In this document: positions 24,162-33,452 of the stretch, in pieces | Layout of the letters: the number at the start of each line of letters is the position of its first letter | Numbering within the stretch: the stretch's first letter is position 1 | Notes under the pieces: generated by a model | The model's database searches: none | What the model was told of the DNA's origin: nothing | Seen by the model: the letters and a program-made list of their open reading frames with translations, nothing else | Source of the DNA: Pseudarthrobacter enclensis | GTDB taxonomy: Bacteria; Actinomycetota; Actinomycetes; Actinomycetales; Micrococcaceae | Direction: 5' to 3' | NCBI RefSeq assembly: GCF_001457025.1 | Contig: NZ_KQ758599.1 | Coordinates: 434,001-498,000, forward strand | Length of the DNA stretch: 64,000 nt | Translations under genes and position numbers: made by a program

Positions 24162-24185
24162 TTTGTATCAAGTGTTTGATACAAA
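24162..24185. promoter_or_regulatory. Perfect palindromic operator, probably for the GntR regulator
   Basis: Arms TTTGTATCAA and TTGATACAAA are exact reverse complements separated by four bases. The GTAT...ATAC core resembles operators of YtrA-type GntR proteins. It lies 13-36 bases before the membrane protein start, where it would cover the core promoter, so autorepression is likely. Confidence 0.75.
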
Positions 24186-24207
24186 CTGCAGGGGGTCAAA
24201 CAGGCTG

Positions 24208-25176
24208 CTAGTCGTCGAACGGCTTGAACCGCTCCACGGCAACCACCTTGCTCTTCTTGGCCCAGGCCACATGGCAGACCAGGACCTCCCCGGGGGACAG
24301 ATAAGGGTCTTCGGAAGGGAGAAGGTCGGCCAGGCGCGACGGCATGTGCTTGGCAAGCTGTGCGAGGACCGTGGGCAGGGCCGGTCGGTGGGTGCAGACA
24401 GCCACGGAGCGCTGCTTGTCGAACAGCCCCTCGATGGTTCCGGCGGTCTTCTTCGGGCTGCGTTCGTGCCGGTGCTCGGTCAACGCCTCGGACATCCGGA
24501 CCTTGGCGCCGGTGGCCTTCGCGTAGGGCGCCACCGTGGCAACACACCGCAGCCAAGGGCTGGTCACCACCCGCGGCGGGCGCCAGGCGAGCAGCAGCCT
24601 GCCCACCGCCTGCGCCTGCCGGACGCCGGTGGCGGCGAGCGGCCGCTCGCCCTCTGCCTTCGTCCAGGAGGACCGGGGCTTGGCCTTGGCATGGCGGACC
24701 ACCAGGAGGGGCCAGGTGTCGAGCTCACCGCGGCCATGTGCCACCCGAAGATACTGCAACGGCTCGGTGTCCGAAGGGTTCGAGAGCAGGGCAGCAGCCT
24801 TGTCCGGGCTGCACCACATGACCGAATCCACTTCCTTCCCGTCGGGAACAAGGCGGGCCCCATTGACCTTCACGGCCCAGTAATAGACCACCTTCAGCCC
24901 TGACGCCACGCGGTAGTGGATGGGCGGCAGGGGAATCCCCAACGTGCCCTCAAGGCCGATTTCCTCGCGCACTTCGCGGACCGCGCACTCGGGAACGGTC
25001 TCGCCGTCGTCGATCTTTCCCTTGGGCCAGGACCAGTCGTCATAGCGCGGCCTGTGGATGAGCAGGACTTCAAGTCCGTCCCGGCCCACCCGCCAGGGGA
25101 TTGCCCCCGCAGCGGTGACCGCCACTGGTTCCCCCGGGTGTTCTGTCTGGTCTTCTACGAGTGCATCGCTCGACAA
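24208..25176 (-). CDS. mutT1: Nudix hydrolase fused to histidine phosphatase (MutT1-like)
   Basis: A 322-residue two-domain protein. The N-terminal Nudix domain has the box at about 52-75 (KGKIDDGETVPECAVREVRE then EIGLEG), and the C-terminal phosphoglycerate-mutase-like domain starts with VVRHAKA (His162). The same fusion in mycobacteria (MutT1) converts 8-oxo-(d)GTP and diadenosine polyphosphates, sanitising the nucleotide pool. The start is TTG, 11 bases after the ppk stop, with AAGGG at a suitable distance. The ppk-mutT1 order is the same as in Mycobacterium tuberculosis. Confidence 0.9.
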   Translation of the reverse strand: MSSDALVEDQTEHPGEPVAVTAAGAIPWRVGRDGLEVLLIHRPRYDDWSWPKGKIDDGETVPECAVREVREEIGLEGTLGIPLPPIHYRVASGLKVVYYWAVKVNGARLVPDGKEVDSVMWCSPDKAAALLSNPSDTEPLQYLRVAHGRGELDTWPLLVVRHAKAKPRSSWTKAEGERPLAATGVRQAQAVGRLLLAWRPPRVVTSPWLRCVATVAPYAKATGAKVRMSEALTEHRHERSPKKTAGTIEGLFDKQRSVAVCTHRPALPTVLAQLAKHMPSRLADLLPSEDPYLSPGEVLVCHVAWAKKSKVVAVERFKPFDD

Positions 25177-25187
25177 AACGTAGGCCC

Positions 25188-27437
25188 TTACCGCCGGCTC
25201 AGGCTGCGTTGCCGGGGGCGGGAGGCCAGCAGCCAGGACTGCACGTCCTCCAGCGGCTTGCCGTCCTCGCCCAGGTGGTGGCGGGTCCAGTGGCCCTGGC
25301 TGTCCAGGTGCCAGCTCGATGTCTCCGGTGCCATGTACCGCTGCATCAGGTCAAGGACGTAGTTGATGTCATCCGCGCTGGCCAGCTGGACCAGCGCTTC
25401 CACCCGGCGGTCCAGGTTGCGGTGCATCATGTCCGCCGAGCCGATGTACACCACCGGCTCGCCGCCGTTTGCGAACGCAAACACCCGCGAATGCTCCAGG
25501 AACCGGCCCAGGATGGACCGGACCGTGATGTTCTCGCTCAGGCCCTGGACGCCCGGCCGCAGCGAGCAGATACCGCGCACCACCACGTCCACCTTCACAC
25601 CCGCCTGGGACGCCCGGTAGAGGGAGTCGATGATGGCCTCGTCCACCATGGAGTTGACCTTGATCTGCACGTGGCCCGGCTTCCCGGCGCGGGCGTTGCG
25701 GATCTCGGTCTCGATCCTGTCGATCAGCCCGGACCGCACCGAGCGGGGAGCCACCAGCAACCTCTTGAAGGTGGACTTGGGGGCGTACCCGGACAGCTGG
25801 TTGAACAGCTTGGACAGGTCCTGGCCCACCTGCTCGTTGGAGGTCAGCAGGCCAAGGTCCTCGTAGTAGCGCGCCGTGCGGGGATGGTAGTTGCCGGTGC
25901 CGATATGGCAGTAGCGGCGCAATCCGTCCACTTCCTGCCGGACGACCAGGGAGAGCTTGCAGTGTGTCTTCAGGCCCACGATGCCGTACACCACGTGCAC
26001 GCCTGCCTGCTCCAACTTGCGGGCCCACGAGATGTTGGCCTGTTCGTCGAACCTGGCCTTGATCTCCACCAGGGCAAGGACCTGCTTGCCGGCCTCTGCG
26101 GCGTCGATCAGCGCGTCAACAATGGGGGAGTCGCCCGAGGTGCGGTACAGGGTCTGCTTGATGGCCTGGACCTTCGGATCCGCTGCCGCCTGCTCCAGGA
26201 AGGCCTGCACGGAGGTGGAGAAGGAGTCGTAGGGGTGGTGCAGCAGGATGTCCCGCCTGCGCATGGCCGCAAAAACGTTGGCGGCCTTGGACGTCTCGGA
26301 CTCGTTCAGGTAGCGGGACGTATGGGGCACGTGCTTGGGGTAGTGCAGGTCCGCGCGGTCGATGCCGGCGATCACGGACAGGCCGCGGAGGTCCAGCGGT
26401 GCAGGGACCGAGTACACCTCGGACTCCTCGACCCCGAGTTCACGGATCAGCAGCGCACGGATATTGGGGTTGATGTCGTTGGTGAGCTCCAACCGGACCG
26501 GCGGGCCGAAGCGGCGTCGCAGCAGTTCCTTTTCCAGGGCCTGCAGGAGGTTCTCGGCGTCGTCCTCTTCAACCTCAACGTCCTCGTTGCGCGTGACGCG
26601 GAAGGTGTGGTGCTCAAGGACCTCCATGCCGGGGAACAGCTTGTCCAGGTGGACGGCAATGACGTCTTCCAGGGCGATGAACCGTGCCACACGGCCGGCC
26701 ACGGCGCCTGCCCGCGGACCGTCGATGGAGATCAGGCGGGGCAGCTGGTCCGGTACCTTGACGCGGGCGAACAGCTCCTTGTCGCTCACCGGGTTCCGGA
26801 CCACCACGGCGAGGTTCAGGGACAGGCCGGAAATGTAGGGGAACGGGTGGGCCGGATCCACCGCCAGCGGCGTCAGGATGGGGAAGACCTTTTCGGCGAA
26901 CATGACGCTCAACTGCTGCTGGGCGGCGTCGTCGAGCTCGTCCCAGTTCATCAGGTGGATGTGCTCGTAGGCCAGGGCCGGGCGAATCTGGTCCGCGTAC
27001 ACCTGCGCGTGCCGCTGCTGAAGCCGGTGCGCTTCCTCGCTGATCTGCTCCAGCACCTCCACGGGGCTCAGGCCGGCCGGTGAGGGAACGGCAAGCCCGG
27101 TGGCGATCCGGCGCTTCAGGCCGGCCACCCGGACCATGAAGAACTCGTCCAGGTTGGAGGCGAAGATGGACAGGAAGTTAACCCGCTCCAGCAGGTGCAG
27201 GGTGGGATCCTCGGCCAGCTCCAGCACCCGTGAGTTGAAGCTGAGCCAGCTCAGTTCGCGGTCAAGGAAGCGGTCGGGGCTTATGTCGCCTTCGGGTTCC
27301 AGGTTGGGAGCGAACTCCGGGATGTCGATGCGGTCCTGGGTGGCCCTGGACGCCGGAACCTCGGAGGAGCCGAAGCGGGCGCGGACCGGGGTGGCAACAT
27401 CCCGGGACGTGGCTGTTCCGGACGGTTCCGGGTTCAT
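25188..27437 (-). CDS. ppk: Polyphosphate kinase 1
   Basis: A 749-residue enzyme that builds polyphosphate from ATP. The N-terminal and head domains begin at [20 protein letters not shown], followed by [16 protein letters not shown]; the catalytic PLD-like core has [11 protein letters not shown] and [18 protein letters not shown], where His511 or His518 is the expected phospho-acceptor region. The ATG at 27437 is chosen because AAAGGAGAT lies right before it; the frame is open further upstream. The first ~50 residues are a variable extension. TAAGGT near 27495-27500 (minus) is a possible -10. It heads a ppk-mutT1 operon. Confidence 0.96.
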   Translation of the reverse strand: MNPEPSGTATSRDVATPVRARFGSSEVPASRATQDRIDIPEFAPNLEPEGDISPDRFLDRELSWLSFNSRVLELAEDPTLHLLERVNFLSIFASNLDEFFMVRVAGLKRRIATGLAVPSPAGLSPVEVLEQISEEAHRLQQRHAQVYADQIRPALAYEHIHLMNWDELDDAAQQQLSVMFAEKVFPILTPLAVDPAHPFPYISGLSLNLAVVVRNPVSDKELFARVKVPDQLPRLISIDGPRAGAVAGRVARFIALEDVIAVHLDKLFPGMEVLEHHTFRVTRNEDVEVEEDDAENLLQALEKELLRRRFGPPVRLELTNDINPNIRALLIRELGVEESEVYSVPAPLDLRGLSVIAGIDRADLHYPKHVPHTSRYLNESETSKAANVFAAMRRRDILLHHPYDSFSTSVQAFLEQAAADPKVQAIKQTLYRTSGDSPIVDALIDAAEAGKQVLALVEIKARFDEQANISWARKLEQAGVHVVYGIVGLKTHCKLSLVVRQEVDGLRRYCHIGTGNYHPRTARYYEDLGLLTSNEQVGQDLSKLFNQLSGYAPKSTFKRLLVAPRSVRSGLIDRIETEIRNARAGKPGHVQIKVNSMVDEAIIDSLYRASQAGVKVDVVVRGICSLRPGVQGLSENITVRSILGRFLEHSRVFAFANGGEPVVYIGSADMMHRNLDRRVEALVQLASADDINYVLDLMQRYMAPETSSWHLDSQGHWTRHHLGEDGKPLEDVQSWLLASRPRQRSLSRR

Positions 27438-27564
27438 GGGATCTCCTTTTACCTGGCGCTGGTGCTGGCGCTTCCGGCCTGCGCGGTCTTGTTTCAACCT
27501 TACAAGCATTCACTGCGCTGCAGCCCCTGAATTCAGCCCGCGCCGCGGCGGCCGGGAGACCCGC

Positions 27565-28536
27565 TCACCCCGCCTGCGCCGGCCCGTACATCACGTCCAT
27601 GTCCCACCGGGTAAACCCGAGCCGGCGGTACAGGGAGACTGCCGGGGTGTTGTCGGCGTCGGTGTACAACATGACGGCGTGCAGCCCTTTGTCCTGCAGG
27701 TGCCGGATGCCCGCCAACGTCAGCGCCTTGCCGAGCCCGGAGCCCTGGGCTTCCGGCGCCACGCCCACAACGTAGACCTCGCCGATCGCCGGGTGGTCCC
27801 CATGCCCGGAATGGACCTTGGTCCAGTGGAAACCCTGCAGCCGGCCCTCGCTGTCCTCGGCCAGGAGGAAACCGGCGGGATCGAACCAGTCCTCGGCCAT
27901 GCGGGCTTCCAGGTCTGCCCGGGTCAGGCTGCCCTGCTCCGGATGGTGCGAGAACGCTGCCCTGTTGAGGGCCAGCCAGGCATCCTCATCCTGCCCCGGC
28001 ACGAACGCCCGCAGCGTCACCCCCTCCGGCAGCACGGGCTCGGGAAGGTCCGCGCCCGCCGTCGTCATCCGCATCTTCCACAGCTCACGGACCGGCGCGT
28101 AGCCGTACCGGGCGGCGAGGTCGGCGGCAGCCTCATGGTTGCCGTGCGACCAGGCCTTCAGCCCGTCGAACCCCCGGCTTTCCTTCAACGCCCGCACCAG
28201 GCGGTCCGCCACGCCCTGGTTACGGTACGAAGGGTGGACGGCGATCTCCAGGATGCCGCTGCGGTCGGGTTCTTCGACGACGACGGCGAAGCCCGCCAGG
28301 TCCTGGCCGCTGGCGGGATCCGAATCCTCGTCCGGCGCGTACAGCGCCAGGGTCAGCAGCGTATGCTCCGCCGAGTCGCCGGCGCGCATGGTCACCAGGG
28401 TCTGCTCGGAAATGGACGGGTTGCCATCGGACTCTTCGGCCGCGGCAAGGAGGTCCCGGCAATCTTTCAGGAGCTGCCGGTCAACCCCGCCTCGGACTGC
28501 ATGGACGGGCCACTTCTCAGGGTGCGCTGGAGTCAT
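27565..28536 (-). CDS. mshD: Mycothiol synthase
   Basis: A 323-residue tandem GNAT acetyltransferase that acetylates Cys-GlcN-Ins, the last step of mycothiol synthesis. The C-terminal acetyl-CoA site is GVAPEAQGSGLGKALT; the N-terminal one is degenerate around AVHPSYRNQGVADRLV. LHAVMLYTDADNTPAVSLY precedes the end. TAGCCT (28543-28548, minus) ends six bases before the ATG, giving a leaderless start just after the glnR stop. The glnR-mshD order is also found in M. tuberculosis. Confidence 0.95.
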   Translation of the reverse strand: MTPAHPEKWPVHAVRGGVDRQLLKDCRDLLAAAEESDGNPSISEQTLVTMRAGDSAEHTLLTLALYAPDEDSDPASGQDLAGFAVVVEEPDRSGILEIAVHPSYRNQGVADRLVRALKESRGFDGLKAWSHGNHEAAADLAARYGYAPVRELWKMRMTTAGADLPEPVLPEGVTLRAFVPGQDEDAWLALNRAAFSHHPEQGSLTRADLEARMAEDWFDPAGFLLAEDSEGRLQGFHWTKVHSGHGDHPAIGEVYVVGVAPEAQGSGLGKALTLAGIRHLQDKGLHAVMLYTDADNTPAVSLYRRLGFTRWDMDVMYGPAQAG

Positions 28537-28542
28537 GAGGCA

Positions 28543-28548
28543 AGGCTA
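28543..28548 (-). promoter_or_regulatory. -10 element TAGCCT of mshD
   Basis: On the minus strand TAGCCT ends six bases before the mshD ATG, inside the 29-base gap after glnR. Confidence 0.5.
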
Positions 28549-28565
28549 CGTGATGCTGCCGTGTC

Positions 28566-29264
28566 TCAGGCTTCGGTCAGCTCGTCTTCCTGCTGGCGGA
28601 CCAGCGTCAGCCGGTAGCCCACGTTGCGTACGGTGCTGATCAGGTTCTCGTGGTCCGCGCCCAGCTTGGCCCGCAGCCGCCGGACGTGGACGTCCACGGT
28701 GCGCGTGCCGCCGTAATAGTCGTAGCCCCACACTTCGGTGAGCAGCTGCTGGCGGGTGAAGACCCGGCCGGGGTGCTGCGCCAGGTACTTCAGGAGTTCG
28801 AATTCCTTGAACGTCAGGTTGAGCGGCGCGCCGTTGACCCTTGCCGTGTAGCTGGCTTCGTCGATGATGACACCGGCCGCACGGATTTCGCTGGGCGCGT
28901 CCTCCTGCTCGGGAACAGCACGTGCCACCGAGAGCCGGATGCGGGCCTCCACTTCTGCGGGGCCGGCGGAATCCAGGACGATGTCATCAACGGCCCACGC
29001 CGACGAGACCGCGGCCATGCCGCCTTCGGTAAGGATCAGGACCAGGGGAGCGCTGAGGCCGGTGGCCTTCAGGAGCTGGGTGAGTGAACGGGCCCCCACA
29101 AGGTCCTTGCGGGCATCCAGCAGGACGATGTCGCAGGGGTCTGTTTCGAGGAGCGCGGTGGGCTCTGCGGGCAGGATGTGGACCCGGTGGTTCAGCAGTT
29201 CCAAGGCAGGCAGGATGTCTACCGACGAGCCGGTGCTGTTCGTCAAGAGCAGGATGTGCGACAT
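28566..29264 (-). CDS. glnR: GlnR-type orphan response regulator
   Basis: A 232-residue OmpR-type regulator. The receiver half is GlnR-like ([21 protein letters not shown]-like [30 protein letters not shown]) and lacks the full acidic pocket of a phosphorylated receiver. The DNA-binding half has [20 protein letters not shown] and [18 protein letters not shown]. GlnR controls nitrogen assimilation genes and in other actinobacteria also carbon and phosphate uptake genes. No sensor kinase is adjacent. GGAGGAACA precedes the ATG; the frame is open upstream, but homology begins at [13 protein letters not shown] upstream is the likely -10. Confidence 0.9.
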   Translation of the reverse strand: MSHILLLTNSTGSSVDILPALELLNHRVHILPAEPTALLETDPCDIVLLDARKDLVGARSLTQLLKATGLSAPLVLILTEGGMAAVSSAWAVDDIVLDSAGPAEVEARIRLSVARAVPEQEDAPSEIRAAGVIIDEASYTARVNGAPLNLTFKEFELLKYLAQHPGRVFTRQQLLTEVWGYDYYGGTRTVDVHVRRLRAKLGADHENLISTVRNVGYRLTLVRQQEDELTEA

Positions 29265-29315
29265 TGTTCCTCCATGGGCTGTCCGCGCATCATCGGGCGA
29301 CTGAGCTGATGCTTG

Positions 29316-29321
29316 AGTATA
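29316..29321 (-). promoter_or_regulatory. -10 element TATACT upstream of glnR
   Basis: TATACT on the minus strand lies about 52 bases before the glnR ATG. No good -35 was found at 17 bases. The region 29265-29513 holds only this and the start of a divergent gene. Confidence 0.45.
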
Positions 29322-29513
29322 CCCGCCCAGGCCTCCCGGGCCAGAGAATCCGGGCCCCCGGCAGTCCGTTTTACGACATATCCGGGTCATATAGGGCAGG
29401 ATTGAGCGGGGGCGGACATGCCCCGTAAAGAAGGGGCGGCCACGCCTACGGTCGATGCCAGGACGGGATGACAGCGCAGTGAGTGCACAGACGATTCGCA
29501 GGCCGGTGCCGGC

Positions 29514-30281
29514 ATGACGGCGGACCTGCAGGCACCTGCGCGGTCCCTCGGCTGGTGGACCATCGGCGTGGCGGGCATCGCCGGACTCGCCGCGATCATC
29601 GCCGGCGTCTACATCTCGCGCGAGGCCCTCGTGGCTGTGGCGGTGCTGATCGCCGCGGCGGTGGGCATCGGCTGGCCGCACTTCCTGCGGATCCCGGCCA
29701 AGAAGACCCTCGCGGCCGTCATAGCGTTGCCCGGAGCCGGCGCGGCGCTCGCCGCCGCGTGGACCCCGGCGCCCGGCTACCTGGACTGGACTCCAGGGTT
29801 TGTGGCGGTGGGCATGATGGCCGTCTTCGTGGTGCAGCTGATCAGGGGCACCGGGCAGGCGCAGCGGCTGGAATCCACGCTGGGATGCTGCGTCGGCGTG
29901 CTGCTCAGTTGCCTGGGCGCCGGATGGATTGCGGGGGCTCGGTTCAACGGCGTCCGCGAAATGCTGCTGGTGGCCGCTGTCAGCGCAGCCGTGGCGCTCC
30001 TGGTGGGACTGATCCGCTGGCCGGACAACATCATCGCCCCGCTGTGCATTGTCTTCGCCGGGCTTGCCGGCCCGCTCGCGGGCCTGGTCCTCTCGGACAT
30101 CGCAGTCCTCCCTGCCGGCATCTTCGGCGTCGTGGTGGGTGCGGTGCTTGCCAGCTTCCGCCGCCTGGTCACCCTCCGCGGGGCACCGCTGAACCTTCCC
30201 GCCGCCCTGGGGATGGGCCTGGCGCCTGTTTCCGCCGTCGGTTCGCTCGCCTACTTCATAGACAAACTACTCATCTACTAA
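29514..30281 (+). CDS. Polytopic membrane protein, unknown
   Basis: A 255-residue protein that is almost entirely hydrophobic, with about eight membrane segments from residue 13 on. I recognise no transporter motif. There is no clear ribosome-binding site before the ATG at 29514. A 37-residue membrane peptide gene starts 17 bases after its stop. Confidence 0.6.
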   Translation: MTADLQAPARSLGWWTIGVAGIAGLAAIIAGVYISREALVAVAVLIAAAVGIGWPHFLRIPAKKTLAAVIALPGAGAALAAAWTPAPGYLDWTPGFVAVGMMAVFVVQLIRGTGQAQRLESTLGCCVGVLLSCLGAGWIAGARFNGVREMLLVAAVSAAVALLVGLIRWPDNIIAPLCIVFAGLAGPLAGLVLSDIAVLPAGIFGVVVGAVLASFRRLVTLRGAPLNLPAALGMGLAPVSAVGSLAYFIDKLLIY

Positions 30282-30286
30282 CGGGT

Positions 30287-30292
30287 TAGGAT
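30287..30292 (+). promoter_or_regulatory. -10 element TAGGAT of the 37-aa peptide gene
   Basis: TAGGAT ends exactly six bases before the ATG at 30299. Confidence 0.5.
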
Positions 30293-30298
30293 GGCATC

Positions 30299-30412
30299 AT
30301 GTCCGTTCTTGCATTTGAAATTTTCTTCCTTGTCCTGCTCGGCATCGCCAGCATTTCCATGGCCTGGTTCGCCGGTTTCGTGGTGTACCGGCTCTTCAAG
30401 GGCCAGAAGTAG
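30299..30412 (+). CDS. 37-residue single-pass membrane peptide
   Basis: A short open frame beginning MSVLAFEIFFLVLLGIASIS and ending YRLFKGQK. One hydrophobic segment (about 4-31) is followed by a basic tail, a typical small membrane protein with N-out or hairpin topology unknown. The perfect leaderless layout (TAGGAT, six bases, ATG) and the sensible topology argue that it is real. It is followed 39 bases later by the nitrobindin-like gene. The first third is less GC-rich than its neighbours. Function is unknown. Confidence 0.6.
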   Translation: MSVLAFEIFFLVLLGIASISMAWFAGFVVYRLFKGQK

Positions 30413-30451
30413 TCCACCCTTCCGATCCCGCAGTTTCTCGAGGTAATAGCC

Positions 30452-31060
30452 GTGCCCATTGAGATTCCTACCGATCTGACTCCGGAACTTGTTCCGCTTT
30501 CCTGGCTCATCGGTGAGTGGGAGGGCCGCGGCCGCCTGGGCAGCGGGGACGAGGACTCTGAGCATTTCCTGCAGCACGTTTCCTTTACGCACAACGGCCT
30601 GCCCTACCTTCAGTACCGCGCGGAGAGCTGGCTGACGGACGACGACGGCACGCGCCTGCGGCCGCTCACGGTCGAGACCGGCTTCTGGGCGCTGGAGCGC
30701 AAGCAGCTTGATGCCGACGGCGGCCCCGGGCTCATCCCGGCGGATATCGTTCCAGTCCTCAAGAGCGCCGACGAGGTGGAGGCGCTGCGGAACAGCGAGG
30801 GCGGGTTCGACATCTCGGTGTCCATCGCCCACCCCGGCGGCATCTCGGAGCTGTACTACGGCCAGATCAAGGGCCCCCAGATCCGGCTCACCACCGACAT
30901 GGTGATGCGCGGCAGCCACTCCAAGGACTACAGTGCCGCCACCAGGATCTTCGGCCTGGTGGACGGCAACCTCTTGTGGCGGTGGGACGTCGCAACGGGC
31001 GGGGACGCCGGCAAGGGCCTGGAGGCCCACGCCTCGGCGTTCCTGAAAAAGGTTTCATAA
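30452..31060 (+). CDS. Nitrobindin-like FABP-family haem-binding protein
   Basis: A 202-residue beta-barrel protein of the THAP4/nitrobindin family (DUF1794). The hallmark GEWEGRGRL follows SWLIG, and the C-terminal half contains ISELYYGQIKG and TRIFGLVDGNLLWRWDV. Nitrobindins bind ferric haem and interact with NO or isomerise peroxynitrite; the homologue in M. tuberculosis is Rv0813c, in the same chromosomal neighbourhood as GlnR and MshD. The GTG start has GAGG nine bases upstream. Confidence 0.85.
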   Translation: MPIEIPTDLTPELVPLSWLIGEWEGRGRLGSGDEDSEHFLQHVSFTHNGLPYLQYRAESWLTDDDGTRLRPLTVETGFWALERKQLDADGGPGLIPADIVPVLKSADEVEALRNSEGGFDISVSIAHPGGISELYYGQIKGPQIRLTTDMVMRGSHSKDYSAATRIFGLVDGNLLWRWDVATGGDAGKGLEAHASAFLKKVS

Positions 31061-31091
31061 GCAGCGGGTTTCACCAACAGGAAGCGGCGCC

Positions 31092-31814
31092 GTGGCGACT
31101 GCAGAGAAGGCCGGCAACTACAGCGACCTCAAGGCCGTGTTCTTCAACGGCACGCTCAAGAAATCGCCGCAGACCTCCAACACGGACGGCCTGATCAACA
31201 TCAGCCGGCTGATCATGGAAAAGCAGGGCGTCAGCACCCGGGTCATCCGCACCGTGGACCATGACATAGCCAGTGGCGTCTACCCGGACATGCGGGAATA
31301 CGGCTGGGCAACTGACGAGTGGCCGGAGCTGTACCCCGCCGTCCAGGAGGCCGACATCATGGTGGTGGCCGGTCCCATCTGGCTGGGTGACAATTCCTCC
31401 CAGACCAAGAAATTGATCGAGCGGCTTTACGCCCATTCCGGCGAGCTCAACGGCAAGGGCCAGTGGGCGTTCTACCCGAAGGTCGGGGGATGCCTGATCA
31501 CCGGCAACGAGGACGGCATCAAGCACTGTTCCATGAACGTCCTTTACAGCCTGCAGCACATCGGGTTCAGCATCCCGCCGCAGGCCGACGCCGGCTGGAT
31601 CGGCCCGGTCGGGCCCGGACCGAGCTACCTGGACGAAGGCTCGGGCGGCCCGGAAAGCGACTTCACCAACCGGAACACCACGTTCATGACATGGAACCTG
31701 CTGCACCTGGCCCGGATCCTCAAGGATGCCGGCGGCTATCCTGCCTACGGCAACCTGCCGGGGGAATGGTCTGCAGGCACCAGATTCGACTTCGAAAACC
31801 CCGAGTACCGGTAG
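31092..31814 (+). CDS. NAD(P)H-dependent FMN reductase / flavodoxin-family protein
   Basis: A 240-residue flavodoxin-like protein. It begins with VFFNGTLKKSPQTSNTDGL, the phosphate-binding loop of the NADPH-dependent FMN reductase family, and has MVVAGPIWLGDNSSQTKKLIE as second flavin-contact loop. Likely a quinone or FMN reductase; the substrate is unknown. The start is GTG. Confidence 0.82.
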   Translation: MATAEKAGNYSDLKAVFFNGTLKKSPQTSNTDGLINISRLIMEKQGVSTRVIRTVDHDIASGVYPDMREYGWATDEWPELYPAVQEADIMVVAGPIWLGDNSSQTKKLIERLYAHSGELNGKGQWAFYPKVGGCLITGNEDGIKHCSMNVLYSLQHIGFSIPPQADAGWIGPVGPGPSYLDEGSGGPESDFTNRNTTFMTWNLLHLARILKDAGGYPAYGNLPGEWSAGTRFDFENPEYR

Positions 31815-31895
31815 CCGCTCCGCTGGTCGAGCCTGCAAAACCCGGCGCCGGCGTCATTCCGGAATACCCACTGACATAAGGACGTTCCACCACAT

Positions 31896-32981
31896 ATGAC
31901 TACTCCCAGCCCCCTTTTGTCGCGCCCCGGCGCCGTTGAAGCGGCAGGCGCCGACGCCGGCGTCGCCGCCCACTACGGCGAGCCCCTCCGGGAGCAGCGT
32001 GCCCTCGCGGCCGGGACCGCCGTCGTCGACCTCTCCTCCCGCGGTGTGGTGACGGTTGCCGGGCCGGACCGCCTGAGCTGGCTGAACACCCTGTCCTCCC
32101 AGCAGCTGACCGCCCTGAAGCCCGGGGAATCCAGTGAGCTCCTGCTGCTGAGCGTGCAGGGCCGGATCGAGTTCGACGCACGCATCATTGACGACGGCGC
32201 CACGGCCTGGCTCATCGTCGAAGGCGCGGAGGCCGCGCCGCTGGCAGCGTACCTGGACCGGATGAAGTTCATGCTCCGGGTGGAGATCGCCGACGTATCG
32301 GCGGACTGGGCGGTAGTGGGCAGCACCGCCGCGGTGCCGGAATGGTCCGGGCTCCTCGCCTGGCAGGACCCGTGGCCGCACGTTGGTGCCGGCGGATACT
32401 CCTACGCCACCGTCGCCGAGGAGAACCATCCCGGCCTGGAACGGCCCTGGTACGAATACCTGGTTCCGGCCGCGGAACTGGAGCAGTTCGTGGGGGACCG
32501 TCCGCTGGCGGGAACCATGGCAGCCGAAGCCCTGCGGGTGGCCGCATGGCGCCCGCGCATCGGGGCCGAAACCGACGACAAGACCATCCCGCACGAGCTG
32601 GACCTCCTGCGCACCGCAGTGCACCTGGCAAAGGGTTGCTACAAGGGCCAGGAAACCATCGCCCGGGTACACAACCTGGGCCATCCTCCCCGCCGCCTGG
32701 TGTTCCTCCAGCTGGACGGGTCGCAGCATACGCTTCCGGCCGCCGGCAGCGCGGTGCTCGTGGGCGACCGTAAAGTGGGAACTGTCACGTCCGTGGCGCA
32801 GCACTACGAAATGGGACCGGTGGCGCTGGCGGTCATCAAGCGGTCCGTGGCTCCGGATGAGATACTGACGGTCCTGGACGGAGACGAACCGTACACCGCC
32901 GGACAGGAGCTCATCGTTGCCCCCGACGCCGGACAGGTGGTGGGGCGCCAGACCGGATTCCTCAGGGGGCCACGCGCATGA
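31896..32981 (+). CDS. ygfZ: YgfZ-family folate-binding protein
   Basis: A 361-residue GcvT-like protein that helps maintain Fe-S proteins, in particular MiaB-type enzymes, using tetrahydrofolate. The signature KGCYKGQE is at 246-253, with its essential Cys at 248, preceded by TIPHELDLL. An ankyrin gene overlaps its stop codon by four bases. Confidence 0.92.
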   Translation: MTTPSPLLSRPGAVEAAGADAGVAAHYGEPLREQRALAAGTAVVDLSSRGVVTVAGPDRLSWLNTLSSQQLTALKPGESSELLLLSVQGRIEFDARIIDDGATAWLIVEGAEAAPLAAYLDRMKFMLRVEIADVSADWAVVGSTAAVPEWSGLLAWQDPWPHVGAGGYSYATVAEENHPGLERPWYEYLVPAAELEQFVGDRPLAGTMAAEALRVAAWRPRIGAETDDKTIPHELDLLRTAVHLAKGCYKGQETIARVHNLGHPPRRLVFLQLDGSQHTLPAAGSAVLVGDRKVGTVTSVAQHYEMGPVALAVIKRSVAPDEILTVLDGDEPYTAGQELIVAPDAGQVVGRQTGFLRGPRA

Positions 32982-33403
32982 CAGAACTTGGAGACGCCAC
33001 ACCGGAAGCCGCAGCCGCGCCTGCGGCAGGGCACGACGATGCCGTGGCTTTGGCACACACGCTCTTTGAGGCCGCCAGGGAAGGCAACACCGGGCTCCTC
33101 CAGGCGTACCTCGACGCCGGAGCCCCGGCAACGCTGACCAACGCCGCCGGGGATTCGCTCCTCATGCTCGCCGCCTACCACGGGCACGCGGACACGGTCC
33201 GCCTGGTCCTGGACCACGGTGCCGACGCCAACGCCGCCAACGACCGCGGCCAGACGCCCCTCGCCGGGGCGGCGTTCAAGGGCTACACCGAGGTGGCCAG
33301 GACACTGCTCGACGCCGGCGCCGATCCGGACGCCGGCAGCCCCTCGGCGCGGGCCGCCGCACATATGTTTGCCCGCCAGGAGATCCTCGACCTCCTCGGC
33401 TGA
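32978..33403 (+). CDS. Ankyrin-repeat protein
   Basis: A 141-residue protein made of about three ankyrin repeats after a short acidic/Ala-rich start. Repeats appear at LLQAYLDAGAPATLTNAAGD, LMLAAYHGHADTVRLVLDHG and the next GADANAANDRGQTPLAGAAF unit. Ankyrins bind partner proteins. Its ATG overlaps the ygfZ stop by four bases, so both are probably made in step; the partner is unknown. Confidence 0.88.
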   Translation: MTELGDATPEAAAAPAAGHDDAVALAHTLFEAAREGNTGLLQAYLDAGAPATLTNAAGDSLLMLAAYHGHADTVRLVLDHGADANAANDRGQTPLAGAAFKGYTEVARTLLDAGADPDAGSPSARAAAHMFARQEILDLLG

Positions 33404-33452
33404 GCACCCGGGTCCGCCCGGCAACCAAGAACTGACTTTGAAGGATGACCGG

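Noticed and set aside
29265..29681. N-terminal extension of the GlnR frame
   Set aside because: A strong ribosome-binding site and the start of homology both support the ATG at 29264.
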